A stretch of 42,494 nt of DNA from Lacicoccus halitifaciens (GCF_040544485.1 NZ_JBDZDV010000009.1:1-42494); one strand, 5' to 3'; shown: positions 24,777 to 33,257, counted from the stretch's first letter. The notes: a model not told the origin generated them from the sequence alone. A program made the numbers and translations.

Positions 24777-26855
24777 TTAATTCAATTTCAACGTCATTGC
24801 ATTCAGCGCAACAACGACCGTGCTGATTGACATCAGTATTGCGCCGACGGCCGGGGAGAGGATCAGTCCGATGGAAGCGAGCACACCTGCTGCAAGCGGG
24901 ACGGCGATTATATTATATCCTGCCCCAAGCCACAGGTTCTGCACTGTTTTATTCATCGTCTTCTCTGAAAGTGAGAGGAAGTTCATGATGTCCGACGGAT
25001 CACTCTTTACCAGTATGACATCCCCGGATTCTACCGCAACATCTGTTCCGGCACCTATAGCCACCCCGATGTCCGCCCGGACGAGGCTCGGTGCATCGTT
25101 GATGCCATCACCCACCATCATCACTTTCTTTCCTTCCTTCTGATACGACTGGATCACCGCTTCCTTATCCTCGGGCATCATCTGTGCATGTACTTTACTG
25201 ATGCCAAGTTCGGCGGCGACCGCTTCTGCAACCTGCCTGTTGTCTCCTGTCATCATGACAGGTTCGATTCCGCGTTCAATCAGATCTTTAACCATGCCTT
25301 TAGAGCTTGCCTTAATTTGATCGCCCTGTGCGACGATGCCGCTGTTTTCACCGTCGATGATAAGGAAACTGACCGAGTTTCCCCGCCCTGCGAGGGATTC
25401 AAACTGCTTCTCATCGTAAGCTATATTATGATCTTCCAGATAGGACATGCTTGTAATCTTCATGTCCTTGCCGGCAATTGTGGCTTCCAATCCAATGCCC
25501 GGGATGTTGTTGACATCTTCAGCCTGCGGGACAGTGATGCCCTCCTCCGCCGCTTTATCCAGTATGCCGAGGGCGAGTGGATGACTCGAACTTTTTTCGA
25601 TTGCTGCCATGAAGCCCAATATTTCTGTATCAGAATACGCCTCATTGAAACTTTCAAAATGATTCACTGCAAAGTTACCTTCTGTGAGTGTGCCTGTCTT
25701 ATCCATCATAACTGCATCCAGATGCCTTGCCGTCTCCAATGATTCACGGTTTTTAACGATCAGTCCGTTTCTCGCACCGATGGAAGTCGACCGTGCCGTC
25801 ACAAGTGGAATGGCAAGCCCGAGCGCATGTGGACACGCTATGACTAGCACCGTCACCAGCCTTTCAGTCGCAAAACTCATATCGCTTGAAATCATCATCC
25901 ATACCACGAATGCAATCAATCCGACACTGAGCGCGAAGTAGAATAAATACCCCGCAATCCTGTTGGCAAGCAGCTCTGCGCGTGACTTATCGCTTTGAGC
26001 CCGGCTCACGAGCCCCATCACCTGTGACAGATAACCGCTTTCCCCTGTACCCGTCACTTTTACAGTAATGGTGCCGGATCCGTTCACAGAGCCGCCGATG
26101 ACTTTATCGTCGACTGTCTTCTCAATATTCCTTGACTCTCCTGTAACAAGGGATTCATCCACAGAAGTGCGCCCCGCTGTGATGATGCCGTCAGTCGGGA
26201 TGTTGTCCCCCGCGTTCACCTGGACGACGTCGCCCTCGTTCACTTCAGAGAGCGTGACCTCTTTCGTATTCCCATCCTCTTCAACGATGACTGCCGTGTT
26301 CGGGAGGAGCTCGGCCATTTTTTTGAGTGCATCCCCTGCGTTCCCGACCGCATTCATCTCAATCCAGTGGCCCAGCAGCATGATGACGATTAATGTCGCC
26401 AGTTCCCAGAAAAAATCCATCGTATGTGCATCTGCTGCACCGAAGTGGTTCATATAGAACGCATATAAACTGTAGAAATATGCGACCGAGATGCCCATTG
26501 ATATCAGAGTCATCATGCCCGGCTTCCGGACCTTCAGCTCTTCCTTCGCACCACTCAGGAAAGGCTGGCCGCCGTAGAAATACAGTATTGTTGCAAGCAC
26601 GAGCACCACCCACTCAGATCCGGGGAACGTGAACTGGAAAGGCAGTTCGATACCCATCATCGGGGCGAGAAAGATGATCGGCACTGCGAAAATCAACGAA
26701 ACAAAAAACTTTTTCCTGAAATCTCCATGATGGTGATGTTCGTGACCCCCGCCGTGATTCCCGTGTCCATCCTGATGATCATGAGCGGCATGGCCGACGT
26801 GATGGTCTTCGCTGTCATGATGGTGATCATGATGTTCATGCTTATGTTGTGACAT
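24777..26855 (-). CDS. copB: CopB-type copper P-type ATPase (P1B-3)
   Basis: This 692-aa membrane pump has a histidine-rich N-terminus (residues 3-45, over 15 His, no CxxC), the CPH motif in the transmembrane ion site (341-343), phosphorylation motif DKTGT (385-389), TGES (238-241) and the C-terminal hinge GDGINDAP. The CPH motif and His-rich tail define the P1B-3 class that exports copper and related metals. ATG 26855 has GAGGG 6 nt upstream. It lies downstream of copY but behind copY's terminator, so it probably also has its own promoter. A degenerate cop box and a CsoR-like dyad lie at 26896-26932. Confidence 0.92.
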   Translation of the reverse strand: MSQHKHEHHDHHHDSEDHHVGHAAHDHQDGHGNHGGGHEHHHHGDFRKKFFVSLIFAVPIIFLAPMMGIELPFQFTFPGSEWVVLVLATILYFYGGQPFLSGAKEELKVRKPGMMTLISMGISVAYFYSLYAFYMNHFGAADAHTMDFFWELATLIVIMLLGHWIEMNAVGNAGDALKKMAELLPNTAVIVEEDGNTKEVTLSEVNEGDVVQVNAGDNIPTDGIITAGRTSVDESLVTGESRNIEKTVDDKVIGGSVNGSGTITVKVTGTGESGYLSQVMGLVSRAQSDKSRAELLANRIAGYLFYFALSVGLIAFVVWMMISSDMSFATERLVTVLVIACPHALGLAIPLVTARSTSIGARNGLIVKNRESLETARHLDAVMMDKTGTLTEGNFAVNHFESFNEAYSDTEILGFMAAIEKSSSHPLALGILDKAAEEGITVPQAEDVNNIPGIGLEATIAGKDMKITSMSYLEDHNIAYDEKQFESLAGRGNSVSFLIIDGENSGIVAQGDQIKASSKGMVKDLIERGIEPVMMTGDNRQVAEAVAAELGISKVHAQMMPEDKEAVIQSYQKEGKKVMMVGDGINDAPSLVRADIGVAIGAGTDVAVESGDVILVKSDPSDIMNFLSLSEKTMNKTVQNLWLGAGYNIIAVPLAAGVLASIGLILSPAVGAILMSISTVVVALNAMTLKLN

Positions 26856-26895
26856 ATTCATCCCTCTTTTCTTTATTATTAAGTAGAACCATGTT

Positions 26896-26932
26896 TACAC
26901 CTGATTTTCAATTTATACCTGGTAAGGGTATA
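26896..26932 (-). promoter_or_regulatory. Candidate copB promoter/operator region
   Basis: On the minus strand TTGAAA (26906-26911 on plus as TTTCAA) could be a -35 with a weak TCTACT -10. TACACCTGAT (26896-26905), a degenerate cop box, falls in the spacer. Upstream lies the dyad TATACC-N6-GGGTATA (26914-26932), reminiscent of CsoR-type sites. All three are inferred from pattern only. Confidence 0.4.
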
Positions 26933-26970
26933 TAAAACCTTAAAAAATTTTGAGTCAGTGATCTCCATTC

Positions 26971-26998
26971 AAAAACCCGTGTTACGGGTGACGGGTTT
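26971..26998 (-). terminator. copY terminator overlapping its stop codon
   Basis: Read on minus, AAACCCGT (26991-26998 on plus) pairs with ACGGGTTT, followed by TT; the copY stop codon lies in the loop. Transcription of copY may thus end before copB unless read through. Confidence 0.6.
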
Positions 26999-27425
26999 GG
27001 CATCTGCACTGACCGGCGGGACAGCTGCACGGCACTTCTTCCACTGCGTCTTTTTTCTTTTTCTCTATCATCCTTTCAAGCAGCTCTATATCTTCAAAGC
27101 TTAAAACCGAATTCCCAATCAGCCCTGCAATCATGCTGCCATTATCCTTATCACAAATATTATTGAATGTCTCATCCAGGGTGTGTTTGAGGAATTCATC
27201 TTCGCCGATCTTGGCCGAATATAAAAACATCCTGCCCTCTTTTTCCGTATCAAGCATTTCTTTTTTAACGAGCCTGCCGATGAATGTTTTAATCGTGGCA
27301 GCACTCCAACCCTTCTTTTTCTGCAGGACTTCTATGATTTCCCTGCTCGTCACCTGCTCCTGTGCCCAGACAGCTCGCATGACTTCCCATTCAGAATCCG
27401 TAATCTTATAATCCGGCTGTGCCAT
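26982..27425 (-). CDS. copY: CopY-family copper-responsive repressor
   Basis: This 147-aa protein has a BlaI/MecI/CopY winged helix (residues 5-75; TDSEWEVMRAVW, SAATIKTFIGRLVKK) and a C-terminal metal motif CSCPAGQCRC (Cys133, 135, 140, 142; CXCX4CXC). In CopY this motif swaps Zn for Cu(I), releasing DNA. Two perfect TACANNTGTA boxes in its own promoter support autoregulation. ATG 27425 has GGAGGG 6 nt upstream; ATG 27431 abuts it. The neighbour copB is the expected target. Confidence 0.93.
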   Translation of the reverse strand: MAQPDYKITDSEWEVMRAVWAQEQVTSREIIEVLQKKKGWSAATIKTFIGRLVKKEMLDTEKEGRMFLYSAKIGEDEFLKHTLDETFNNICDKDNGSMIAGLIGNSVLSFEDIELLERMIEKKKKDAVEEVPCSCPAGQCRCQTRHP

Positions 27426-27443
27426 CTTCATCCCTCCATCGTT

Positions 27444-27496
27444 TACATCTGTAGTCTTATTATCTTTAGTTTACAACTGTAATCGTTAATTGTCAA
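27444..27496 (-). promoter_or_regulatory. copY promoter with two perfect cop boxes
   Basis: On the minus strand a consensus -35 TTGACA (27491-27496) is 17 nt from -10 TAAACT (27468-27473). Cop box 1, TACAACTGTA (27472-27481), covers the -10 edge and spacer. Cop box 2, TACATCTGTA (27444-27453), lies 28 nt downstream, between promoter and gene. Both match TACANNTGTA exactly. Confidence 0.85.
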
Positions 27497-27521
27497 ATTT
27501 TTTAGGTGTTACTCCTTATAT

Positions 27522-27587
27522 ATTCAAGTAGCTACTTGAATGTAAATTTAAAAGGGAGTATACTTTTATTCAAATATATACTTGAAT
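27522..27587 (+). promoter_or_regulatory. cadCA promoter with two ArsR-type palindromes
   Basis: -35 TTGAAT (27536-27541) and -10 TATACT (27559-27564) are 17 nt apart. The perfect palindrome ATTCAAGTAGCTACTTGAAT (27522-27541) covers the -35, and the near-copy ATTCAAATATATACTTGAAT (27568-27587) covers the start region. These are expected CadC operators that block RNA polymerase until Cd, Pb or Zn binds. Confidence 0.82.
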
Positions 27588-27599
27588 GAGAGGTGCGTT

Positions 27600-27968
27600 A
27601 TGAATAGAGAAGAGACCTGCGAAATTTTCTGTTATGACGAAGAAAAAGTCGACCGCGTGCAAGAGGATTTACAGACTGTGGACATTGCCGGTGTCTCGCA
27701 AATGCTTAAGGCCATCGCCGATGTGAACAGGGCCAAAATCACGTATGCCCTGTGCCGGGAAGAGGAATTATGTGTGTGCGATATCGCAAATATACTCGGC
27801 GTGACCATCGCCAACGCCTCCCACCATCTGCGCACCCTTTATAAACAGGGGGTCGTCACTTTCAGGAAAGAAGGAAAACTTGCCTTCTATTCGATTGAGG
27901 ACCAGCATATCAAGCAGATCATGATGATTGCCCTGACGCATAGGAAAGAAGTGGCAGCCAATGTCTGA
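27600..27968 (+). CDS. cadC: CadC, ArsR-family Cd/Pb/Zn-responsive repressor
   Basis: This 122-aa protein has the same length as pI258 CadC. The sensing ligands Cys7, Cys11, Cys58 and Cys60 are all present (CEIFC and CVC), as are the structural zinc ligands Asp101, His103, His114 and Glu117. The recognition helix region reads TIANASHHLRTLYKQGVV. It represses its own operon and dissociates on Cd(II), Pb(II) or Zn(II). ATG 27600 has GAGGTG 4 nt upstream; the in-frame ATG 27582 lies inside an operator palindrome. The stop overlaps cadA by 8 nt. Confidence 0.96.
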   Translation: MNREETCEIFCYDEEKVDRVQEDLQTVDIAGVSQMLKAIADVNRAKITYALCREEELCVCDIANILGVTIANASHHLRTLYKQGVVTFRKEGKLAFYSIEDQHIKQIMMIALTHRKEVAANV

Positions 27969-30180
27969 GGGGCTCGCTAAAATGGATCAGACAGACGAAA
28001 GCATCTACCGTGTAGAAGGTTTTTCCTGTGCGAATTGTGCGGGGAAGTTTGAAAGTAATGTCAAGAAGCTGCCCGATGTCCACGACGCTAAAGTCAACTT
28101 CGGCGCTTCCAAAATTTCGGTCTACGGCTCGGCGACGATTGAAGAGCTGGAAGCCGCCGGTGCATTTGAAGACCTCAAAGTGGCACCGGAGAAAACAACT
28201 AAAGATCACGATTCTCAAAAAGAAACGCCCGTCCCGTTTTATAAGAAACACAGCACCCTGCTCTACTCGCTGTTATTCCTCATTTTCGGTTTCATTTCCA
28301 TGTTTGTGAACGGCAATGATAATATCCTTACGCCTTTGCTGTTCATCACCTCGATGCTCGTGGGCGGGAGTTCGATGCTGAAGACCGGCCTTCAGAATCT
28401 CATCCGTCTGGAGTTCGATATGCGGACACTGATGACGGTCGCAGTGATTGGCGGTGTCATCATCGGAGAATGGGCCGAAGTTGCGATTGTCGTCATCCTT
28501 TTTGCCCTCAGTGAAGCCTTGGAGCGTTTTTCGATGGAACGTGCAAGGCAGTCCATCAGTTCACTTATGAACATCGCGCCTAAAGAGGCACTCATCAGGC
28601 GGAATGGACATGAAATGACGGTTCATGTCAATGATATTGAAGTCGGCGACATCATGGTCGTCAAGCCGGGACAGAAAATCGCAATGGACGGCGTCATCGT
28701 CGATGGTTACTCTGCCGTCAACCAGGCAGCCATCACAGGTGAATCGGTGCCTGTCGGGAAATCCCGTGATGATGAAGTCTTTGCAGGCACGCTGAACGAA
28801 GAAGGTCTGCTCGAAGTCAAAATCACCAAGTTGGTCGAAGATACGACCATTTCAAAAATCATACATCTTGTTGAAGAGGCCCAGGGTGAACGCGCCCCGG
28901 CCCAGGCGTTCATCGATAAATTTGCGAAATATTACACCCCCGCCATTATGGTCATTGCCCTGTTGGTTGCGGTCATGCCGCCCCTATTCTTCGGGGCCGC
29001 CTGGTCGACGTGGGTGTACCAGGGATTGGCCGTCCTTGTTGTAGGCTGCCCTTGTGCACTGGTGGTATCCACCCCGATATCAATCGTTTCCGCCATCGGG
29101 AATGCCGCCAAAAAAGGTGTCCTTATAAAAGGCGGCGTCCATCTGGAAGAAATGGGCGGATTAAAAGCCATAGCATTCGATAAGACAGGGACACTCACAA
29201 AAGGCGTACCCGTTGTGACCGATTATCAGTTGATTGATGATTCTCTTGATGAAAAAGAAGTGCTGTCGATCATCTCCGCCCTGGAATACCGTTCCGAGCA
29301 TCCATTGGCATCCGCCATCATAAAAGAAGCGGAAGATAATAATGTGCCGTACACCGATATACCTGTCGAAGATTTTTATTCCGTCACAGGAAAAGGGATA
29401 CAGGGCAGCATCAACGGCGAGATATATTATATCGGCAAGCCGGCATTATTCAATGAGATGGAGGCATCCGGCTTCAGCAGTACTGTTGAAGATAAGGTGA
29501 AGGCGCTCCAGGATCAGGGGAAGACGGTCATGATTGCAGGCACCGGGGAAAGCATCCAGGCAATCATCGCCGTCGCGGATGAAGTGCGCGAATCCAGCCG
29601 GGAAGTGATCGGCAAGCTGCATCAGGCTGGCATCAGGAAGACGGTCATGCTGACCGGCGATAACCGCAGTACGGCCCGGGCCATCGGTGAACGGACCGGC
29701 GTGACGGATGTCCACTCCGAATTGATGCCGCATGAGAAGCTGGATGTGATCAGGCAATTGAAGACGGAATATGATCACGTGGGGATGGTCGGCGACGGCG
29801 TGAACGATGCACCGGCACTCGCCGCCTCCACAGTCGGCATCGCCATGGGCGGCGCAGGCACAGATACTGCCCTCGAAACGGCAGATGTCGCCTTAATGGG
29901 CGATGACCTGAGAAAACTGCCGTTCACGATAAAGCTCAGCCGTAAAACGTTGAACATCATCAAAGCGAACATCGCTTTTGCCATCGGCATCAAAATCATT
30001 GCCCTGCTGCTCGTCATCCCCGGATGGCTGACGCTCTGGATTGCGATTCTCTCAGACATGGGTGCAACACTCATCGTCGCATTGAATGGTATGAGGCTTA
30101 TGCGGGTGGAGGAAGATGAAGCCGAGGATGAGCCGGTGAATAAAAACACCTATGCTGAAACGTTGAAGCTGGAGAATTGA
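27961..30180 (+). CDS. cadA: CadA cadmium/zinc-exporting P-type ATPase
   Basis: This 739-aa P1B-2 ATPase has one N-terminal heavy-metal domain with GFSCANC (Cys23, Cys26), the transmembrane CPC motif (363-365), TGES (259-262), DKTGT (407-411) and hinge GDGVNDAPA. It exports Cd(II), Zn(II) and Pb(II). Long stretches recall the staphylococcal pI258 CadA, though the C-terminus is about 12 residues longer and acidic (VEEDEAEDEPVN). The ATG overlaps the cadC stop, giving coupled translation. A terminator follows at 30204. Confidence 0.96.
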   Translation: MSEGLAKMDQTDESIYRVEGFSCANCAGKFESNVKKLPDVHDAKVNFGASKISVYGSATIEELEAAGAFEDLKVAPEKTTKDHDSQKETPVPFYKKHSTLLYSLLFLIFGFISMFVNGNDNILTPLLFITSMLVGGSSMLKTGLQNLIRLEFDMRTLMTVAVIGGVIIGEWAEVAIVVILFALSEALERFSMERARQSISSLMNIAPKEALIRRNGHEMTVHVNDIEVGDIMVVKPGQKIAMDGVIVDGYSAVNQAAITGESVPVGKSRDDEVFAGTLNEEGLLEVKITKLVEDTTISKIIHLVEEAQGERAPAQAFIDKFAKYYTPAIMVIALLVAVMPPLFFGAAWSTWVYQGLAVLVVGCPCALVVSTPISIVSAIGNAAKKGVLIKGGVHLEEMGGLKAIAFDKTGTLTKGVPVVTDYQLIDDSLDEKEVLSIISALEYRSEHPLASAIIKEAEDNNVPYTDIPVEDFYSVTGKGIQGSINGEIYYIGKPALFNEMEASGFSSTVEDKVKALQDQGKTVMIAGTGESIQAIIAVADEVRESSREVIGKLHQAGIRKTVMLTGDNRSTARAIGERTGVTDVHSELMPHEKLDVIRQLKTEYDHVGMVGDGVNDAPALAASTVGIAMGGAGTDTALETADVALMGDDLRKLPFTIKLSRKTLNIIKANIAFAIGIKIIALLLVIPGWLTLWIAILSDMGATLIVALNGMRLMRVEEDEAEDEPVNKNTYAETLKLEN

Positions 30181-30203
30181 TTATAAAAGTATCCATACAT
30201 CCA

Positions 30204-30234
30204 AAACACCCCGACTGTAATGGTCGGGGTGTTT
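30204..30234. terminator. Convergent terminator between cadA and glxK
   Basis: AAACACCCCGAC pairs perfectly with GTCGGGGTGTTT around a 7-nt loop, followed by ATTTTA on plus. The hairpin ends 3 nt before the glycerate kinase stop. Confidence 0.85.
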
Positions 30235-30237
30235 ATT

Positions 30238-31377
30238 TTATGGGATATCCAGTTTGACTACTGAGATCACCTGGTTCACGGCTTTTTCCAGGTTGAAGCG
30301 GGTGGCTTCACTGTCCATCGCTTCTTTCAAGGATACCGGCGTCCGCTGGATGGAAAAGATCGCATCGAGGCGGCTTTCGGTCAATGTGTAGGCATCCTCT
30401 GTCAGGCTGCCGCCGAATGCGATGACGGGTACACCATACTTCTTCGCCGCCTCCGCAAGCCCTGCCGGCACCTTGCCCATCGCAGTCTGTGCATCCAACC
30501 TGCCCTCACCTGTGATGACAAGGTCCGCATCCTTGATTTCAGTCTCCAGATCAAGCAGGTCGATCACCAGCCGGATCCCGGGTTCGAGCCGGGCATCCAG
30601 ATAACCATAGAAAGCAGCACCCAGTCCGCCGGCGGCACCGCCGCCTTCAACAGTCGAGATGTCGATGCCCATCTCAAGTGTCTTATCCGCATAATGTTTC
30701 AGTGCATCATCCAGCCTTGGCAGCATGGCCTCTCCTGCACCTTTCTGGGGTCCGAAGATATATGTCGCACCATCCGGTCCGTATAGCACATTATTCACGT
30801 CACAGGCCACCCGGAAATCACAGTCATCAAATTCAGCCGCTTCTTCCGTCTTGATGATCTGTTCGATATCCTTTAACCCTCCGCCGCCGGGCGGGATCGG
30901 CTCACCGTCATCATCGTGGAAGCGGTAGCCCATCGCCTGCAGCATCCCTACACCGCCGTCATTGGTCGCACTGCCGCCGAGTCCGATGATGAAAGTCCTT
31001 GCACCTTCATTATAAGCATGACGGATCAGTTCCCCGACACCGTAAGTCGTCGCCCGCCATGGATCGAGCGTGTCTTCTGCGAGCAACGTCAAACCGCACG
31101 CTTCTGCGATTTCAATGACGGCAAGGTTTTCTTTATTCACAAAGCCATAACGGGCATTGACTTTACCCCCGAGCGGGGCGGTGACTTCTCTTGACCGGAT
31201 TTCCCCGCCAAGACCGTCGATCAGCGCATCAATCGTGCCCTCCCCGCCGTCTGCCATGGGGAAAGTGCGCACATCTGCATCGTCAATTATGGCTTTTATC
31301 CCTTTTCTGACTGCTTCGTTCGCCTCAAGCGATGACAGGCTGCCTTTGAAAGAGTCCATGGCTGCAATAACCTTCAT
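30238..31377 (-). CDS. glxK: Glycerate kinase (GlxK/GarK family)
   Basis: This 379-aa enzyme phosphorylates glycerate to phosphoglycerate with ATP. Family motifs are the N-terminal DSFKGSLSS, ADGGEGTIDAL, the IGLGGSATNDGGVGMLQAMG nucleotide loop (about 130-150), PGGGGL, and VITGEGRLDAQT near 290. Length is normal. It lies downstream of dsdA with a 172-nt gap occupied by a 51-bp repeat array, so co-transcription is uncertain. D-serine and serine breakdown yield pyruvate, not glycerate, so a shared pathway is not obvious. Confidence 0.93.
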   Translation of the reverse strand: MKVIAAMDSFKGSLSSLEANEAVRKGIKAIIDDADVRTFPMADGGEGTIDALIDGLGGEIRSREVTAPLGGKVNARYGFVNKENLAVIEIAEACGLTLLAEDTLDPWRATTYGVGELIRHAYNEGARTFIIGLGGSATNDGGVGMLQAMGYRFHDDDGEPIPPGGGGLKDIEQIIKTEEAAEFDDCDFRVACDVNNVLYGPDGATYIFGPQKGAGEAMLPRLDDALKHYADKTLEMGIDISTVEGGGAAGGLGAAFYGYLDARLEPGIRLVIDLLDLETEIKDADLVITGEGRLDAQTAMGKVPAGLAEAAKKYGVPVIAFGGSLTEDAYTLTESRLDAIFSIQRTPVSLKEAMDSEATRFNLEKAVNQVISVVKLDIP

Positions 31378-31401
31378 TTGATCCCCACCCCTGCTTTAAT
31401 T

Positions 31402-31545
31402 TCCGGACAGTCGCCCTTCACCCTGCGGCTCCTTCCGTTTTTCTCAACAGAATCCAGACAGAACAATCATAGTATCGGCCTCTGTCCGTTTTCACTACCA
31501 TAATCCAGACAGATTCGACCTCTCGCAGACCTTCATCCGGAAGAA
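31402..31545. repeat. 51-bp-periodic intergenic repeat array
   Basis: TCC(G/A)GACAG recurs at 31402, 31453 and 31504, and CCG at 31435, 31486 and 31537; both anchors are spaced exactly 51 nt. Between copies 2 and 3, TCTGTC (31481) and GACAGA (31508) form a 33-nt dyad. The array fills the gap between dsdA and glxK. Its arms differ from those of the 52-bp array at 19796, but the unit size and arm-core-arm layout are alike. Confidence 0.7.
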
Positions 31546-31549
31546 GTGT

Positions 31550-32833
31550 TCATAGTCCCCCAAGCAGCGCCTGGCCCTCTTCATAATCGCGCCGCCACAC
31601 TTCTTCCGGAACCATGTCACCGCCGGTCGACCACACGAGGTGTGTGCCGGGGATCATGTCCGGGTCTTCCTGCTGAAGCTTATAGGCACCGGGCATCCCG
31701 GCAAGTGCAGAGGGTTCAAGCTTCATCTCCTCTTCCTCCCACAACTTGGCGAGCAGCTTCAATAATGCCTGATCTTCAACAGTGTAGAACCCGTAAATCA
31801 TGTCTCCGACTGTCTTCCCGATGAACTTCGATGCACGTCCGACGGCGAGCCCGTCCGCAATCGTCACGTTATCGAGCCCGATATCGCGCACGGAAATTTC
31901 ATCGTGCCGTCCGCTCATCACGCCGAGCAGCATGCACGGCGAATGTGTAGGCTCGGCAAACACCGGACGGACGGCATCACCGAAGACTGCCTTCAGCCCG
32001 AATGTGATGCCGCCGGGCGCCCCGCCGACCCCGCACGGGAGATGTACGTACAATGGCTTGTCTCTGCTCACTTCTATCCCCGCTTCCTCCAGCTGCCCCT
32101 GCAGTCTGAGCGCGCTCACCGCATACCCGAGGAACAAGGTGACCGAGTCTTCATCATCGACGAAATAAAAGTCATCGCGCTGCATGGCCTCTTCCCTGCC
32201 GATTTCCACCGCATGGCTATAGTCGTCCATATGCTCGATGACGTCCACCCCGTATTCCCGCAGCATTGCCTTCTTCCACTCTTTGGCATCGGCCGACATA
32301 TGGATCTCCACTTTGAAGCCAAGCTTTGCACTCATGACGCCGATGCTGAGTCCCAGGTTGCCCGTCGAGGCGCAGATGATGGTATGGCGTGAAAACAATA
32401 CCTTGAACTGATCCGAGGCAAACTGTGAATAATCCAGGCTTTCATCGATCAGCCCCTCCTCCAGCGCGATTTCCTCGGCATGCTTCAACACTTCATAGAT
32501 GCCGCCGCGGGCCTTCACCGATCCTGAAATGGGGAGTATATCATCCCGTTTTATATACAGGCTGCCCGCGAGAGCAGTACCGTACAGATCATCCAGATGA
32601 CGCTGCATCCGCTCCAGGCGCACGACCGGCGATTCGATGATCCCGTTCTGCCCGCTTGTTTCAGGGAACAGCCTTTCAATGAGCGGGGCGAATTTCAAGA
32701 GCCTTTCTTCCGCGGCCCTGATGTCGGCCATGGTGAAGGCACCGTCTTCAATCACTTCATGATGCTCATATCCATCATTTTTCCAGAAGACTTCCTCCGC
32801 TGCTTTCAAACGTTCCAAAACCTGTTCATTCAT
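31550..32833 (-). CDS. dsdA: D-serine dehydratase (D-serine ammonia-lyase)
   Basis: This 427-aa PLP enzyme converts D-serine to pyruvate and ammonia. The Schiff-base lysine is Lys107 in SGSVKARGGIYEV; STGNLGLSIG and the phosphate-binding PCGVGGAPGG loop are also visible. Fold type II, length typical of DsdA. ATG 32833 has GGAGGGG 5 nt upstream. The longer frame to 32911 would pass through a terminator hairpin and is rejected. DsdA in Staphylococcaceae is known from S. saprophyticus, where it detoxifies D-serine. Confidence 0.94.
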   Translation of the reverse strand: MNEQVLERLKAAEEVFWKNDGYEHHEVIEDGAFTMADIRAAEERLLKFAPLIERLFPETSGQNGIIESPVVRLERMQRHLDDLYGTALAGSLYIKRDDILPISGSVKARGGIYEVLKHAEEIALEEGLIDESLDYSQFASDQFKVLFSRHTIICASTGNLGLSIGVMSAKLGFKVEIHMSADAKEWKKAMLREYGVDVIEHMDDYSHAVEIGREEAMQRDDFYFVDDEDSVTLFLGYAVSALRLQGQLEEAGIEVSRDKPLYVHLPCGVGGAPGGITFGLKAVFGDAVRPVFAEPTHSPCMLLGVMSGRHDEISVRDIGLDNVTIADGLAVGRASKFIGKTVGDMIYGFYTVEDQALLKLLAKLWEEEEMKLEPSALAGMPGAYKLQQEDPDMIPGTHLVWSTGGDMVPEEVWRRDYEEGQALLGGL

Positions 32834-32851
32834 CTTATCCCCTCCGAAATT

Positions 32852-32879
32852 AAAAAGAGCAGACTTTTCGTCTGCCCTT
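32852..32879 (-). terminator. Terminator or attenuator just upstream of dsdA
   Basis: On minus, AAGGGCAGAC pairs with GTCTGCTCTT around a 5-nt loop, followed by further T residues. It lies 22 nt after the DUF6176 stop and only 18 nt before the dsdA ATG, so any transcript from upstream must pass it to reach dsdA. Confidence 0.7.
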
Positions 32880-32900
32880 AATTTATCACTATTCGAATTT

Positions 32901-33257
32901 CTAATCAGCACTTTCCATCGCTTTTCTCACGCGGTACGGAATCATCGTGACAGCCGCCGTCATATCTTCAGGACGGAATGTCTTATCGATGCATTCATCA
33001 AAGAATTCGATATGCTTTTCATCGATCTTCGGTGCGCTTGGGCCATCATCATCGGCCGCCCGTTCGTCCTGTACACTGTACCAGTACAGGTACTCGACAT
33101 TATTGAACGCTTCACGGAAAATCGTCTCGACATACATCCGCTCACCTTCGAGGTTCAACAGCACGTCATCCATGTTTTCGTGGATATAGTTGATCCAATC
33201 ATCCACACGTCTGCTTTTTCCTTCTTTTACACGAAATTTTGTGAGTTCCACTCTCAT
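32901..33257 (-). CDS. DUF6176 family protein
   Basis: This 118-aa soluble protein resembles DUF6176: an N-terminal beta strand with a KEGKSRRVDDWINYI helix, MYVETIFRE, EYLYWYSVQ, and a conserved HIEFFDECID segment. The ferredoxin-like alpha-beta repeat is reminiscent of EthD/monooxygenase-like small domains, but no function is known. ATG 33257 has AGAGG 8 nt upstream; the GTG at 33266 overlaps the site. It lies upstream of dsdA but is separated from it by a terminator hairpin. Confidence 0.72.
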   Translation of the reverse strand: MRVELTKFRVKEGKSRRVDDWINYIHENMDDVLLNLEGERMYVETIFREAFNNVEYLYWYSVQDERAADDDGPSAPKIDEKHIEFFDECIDKTFRPEDMTAAVTMIPYRVRKAMESAD

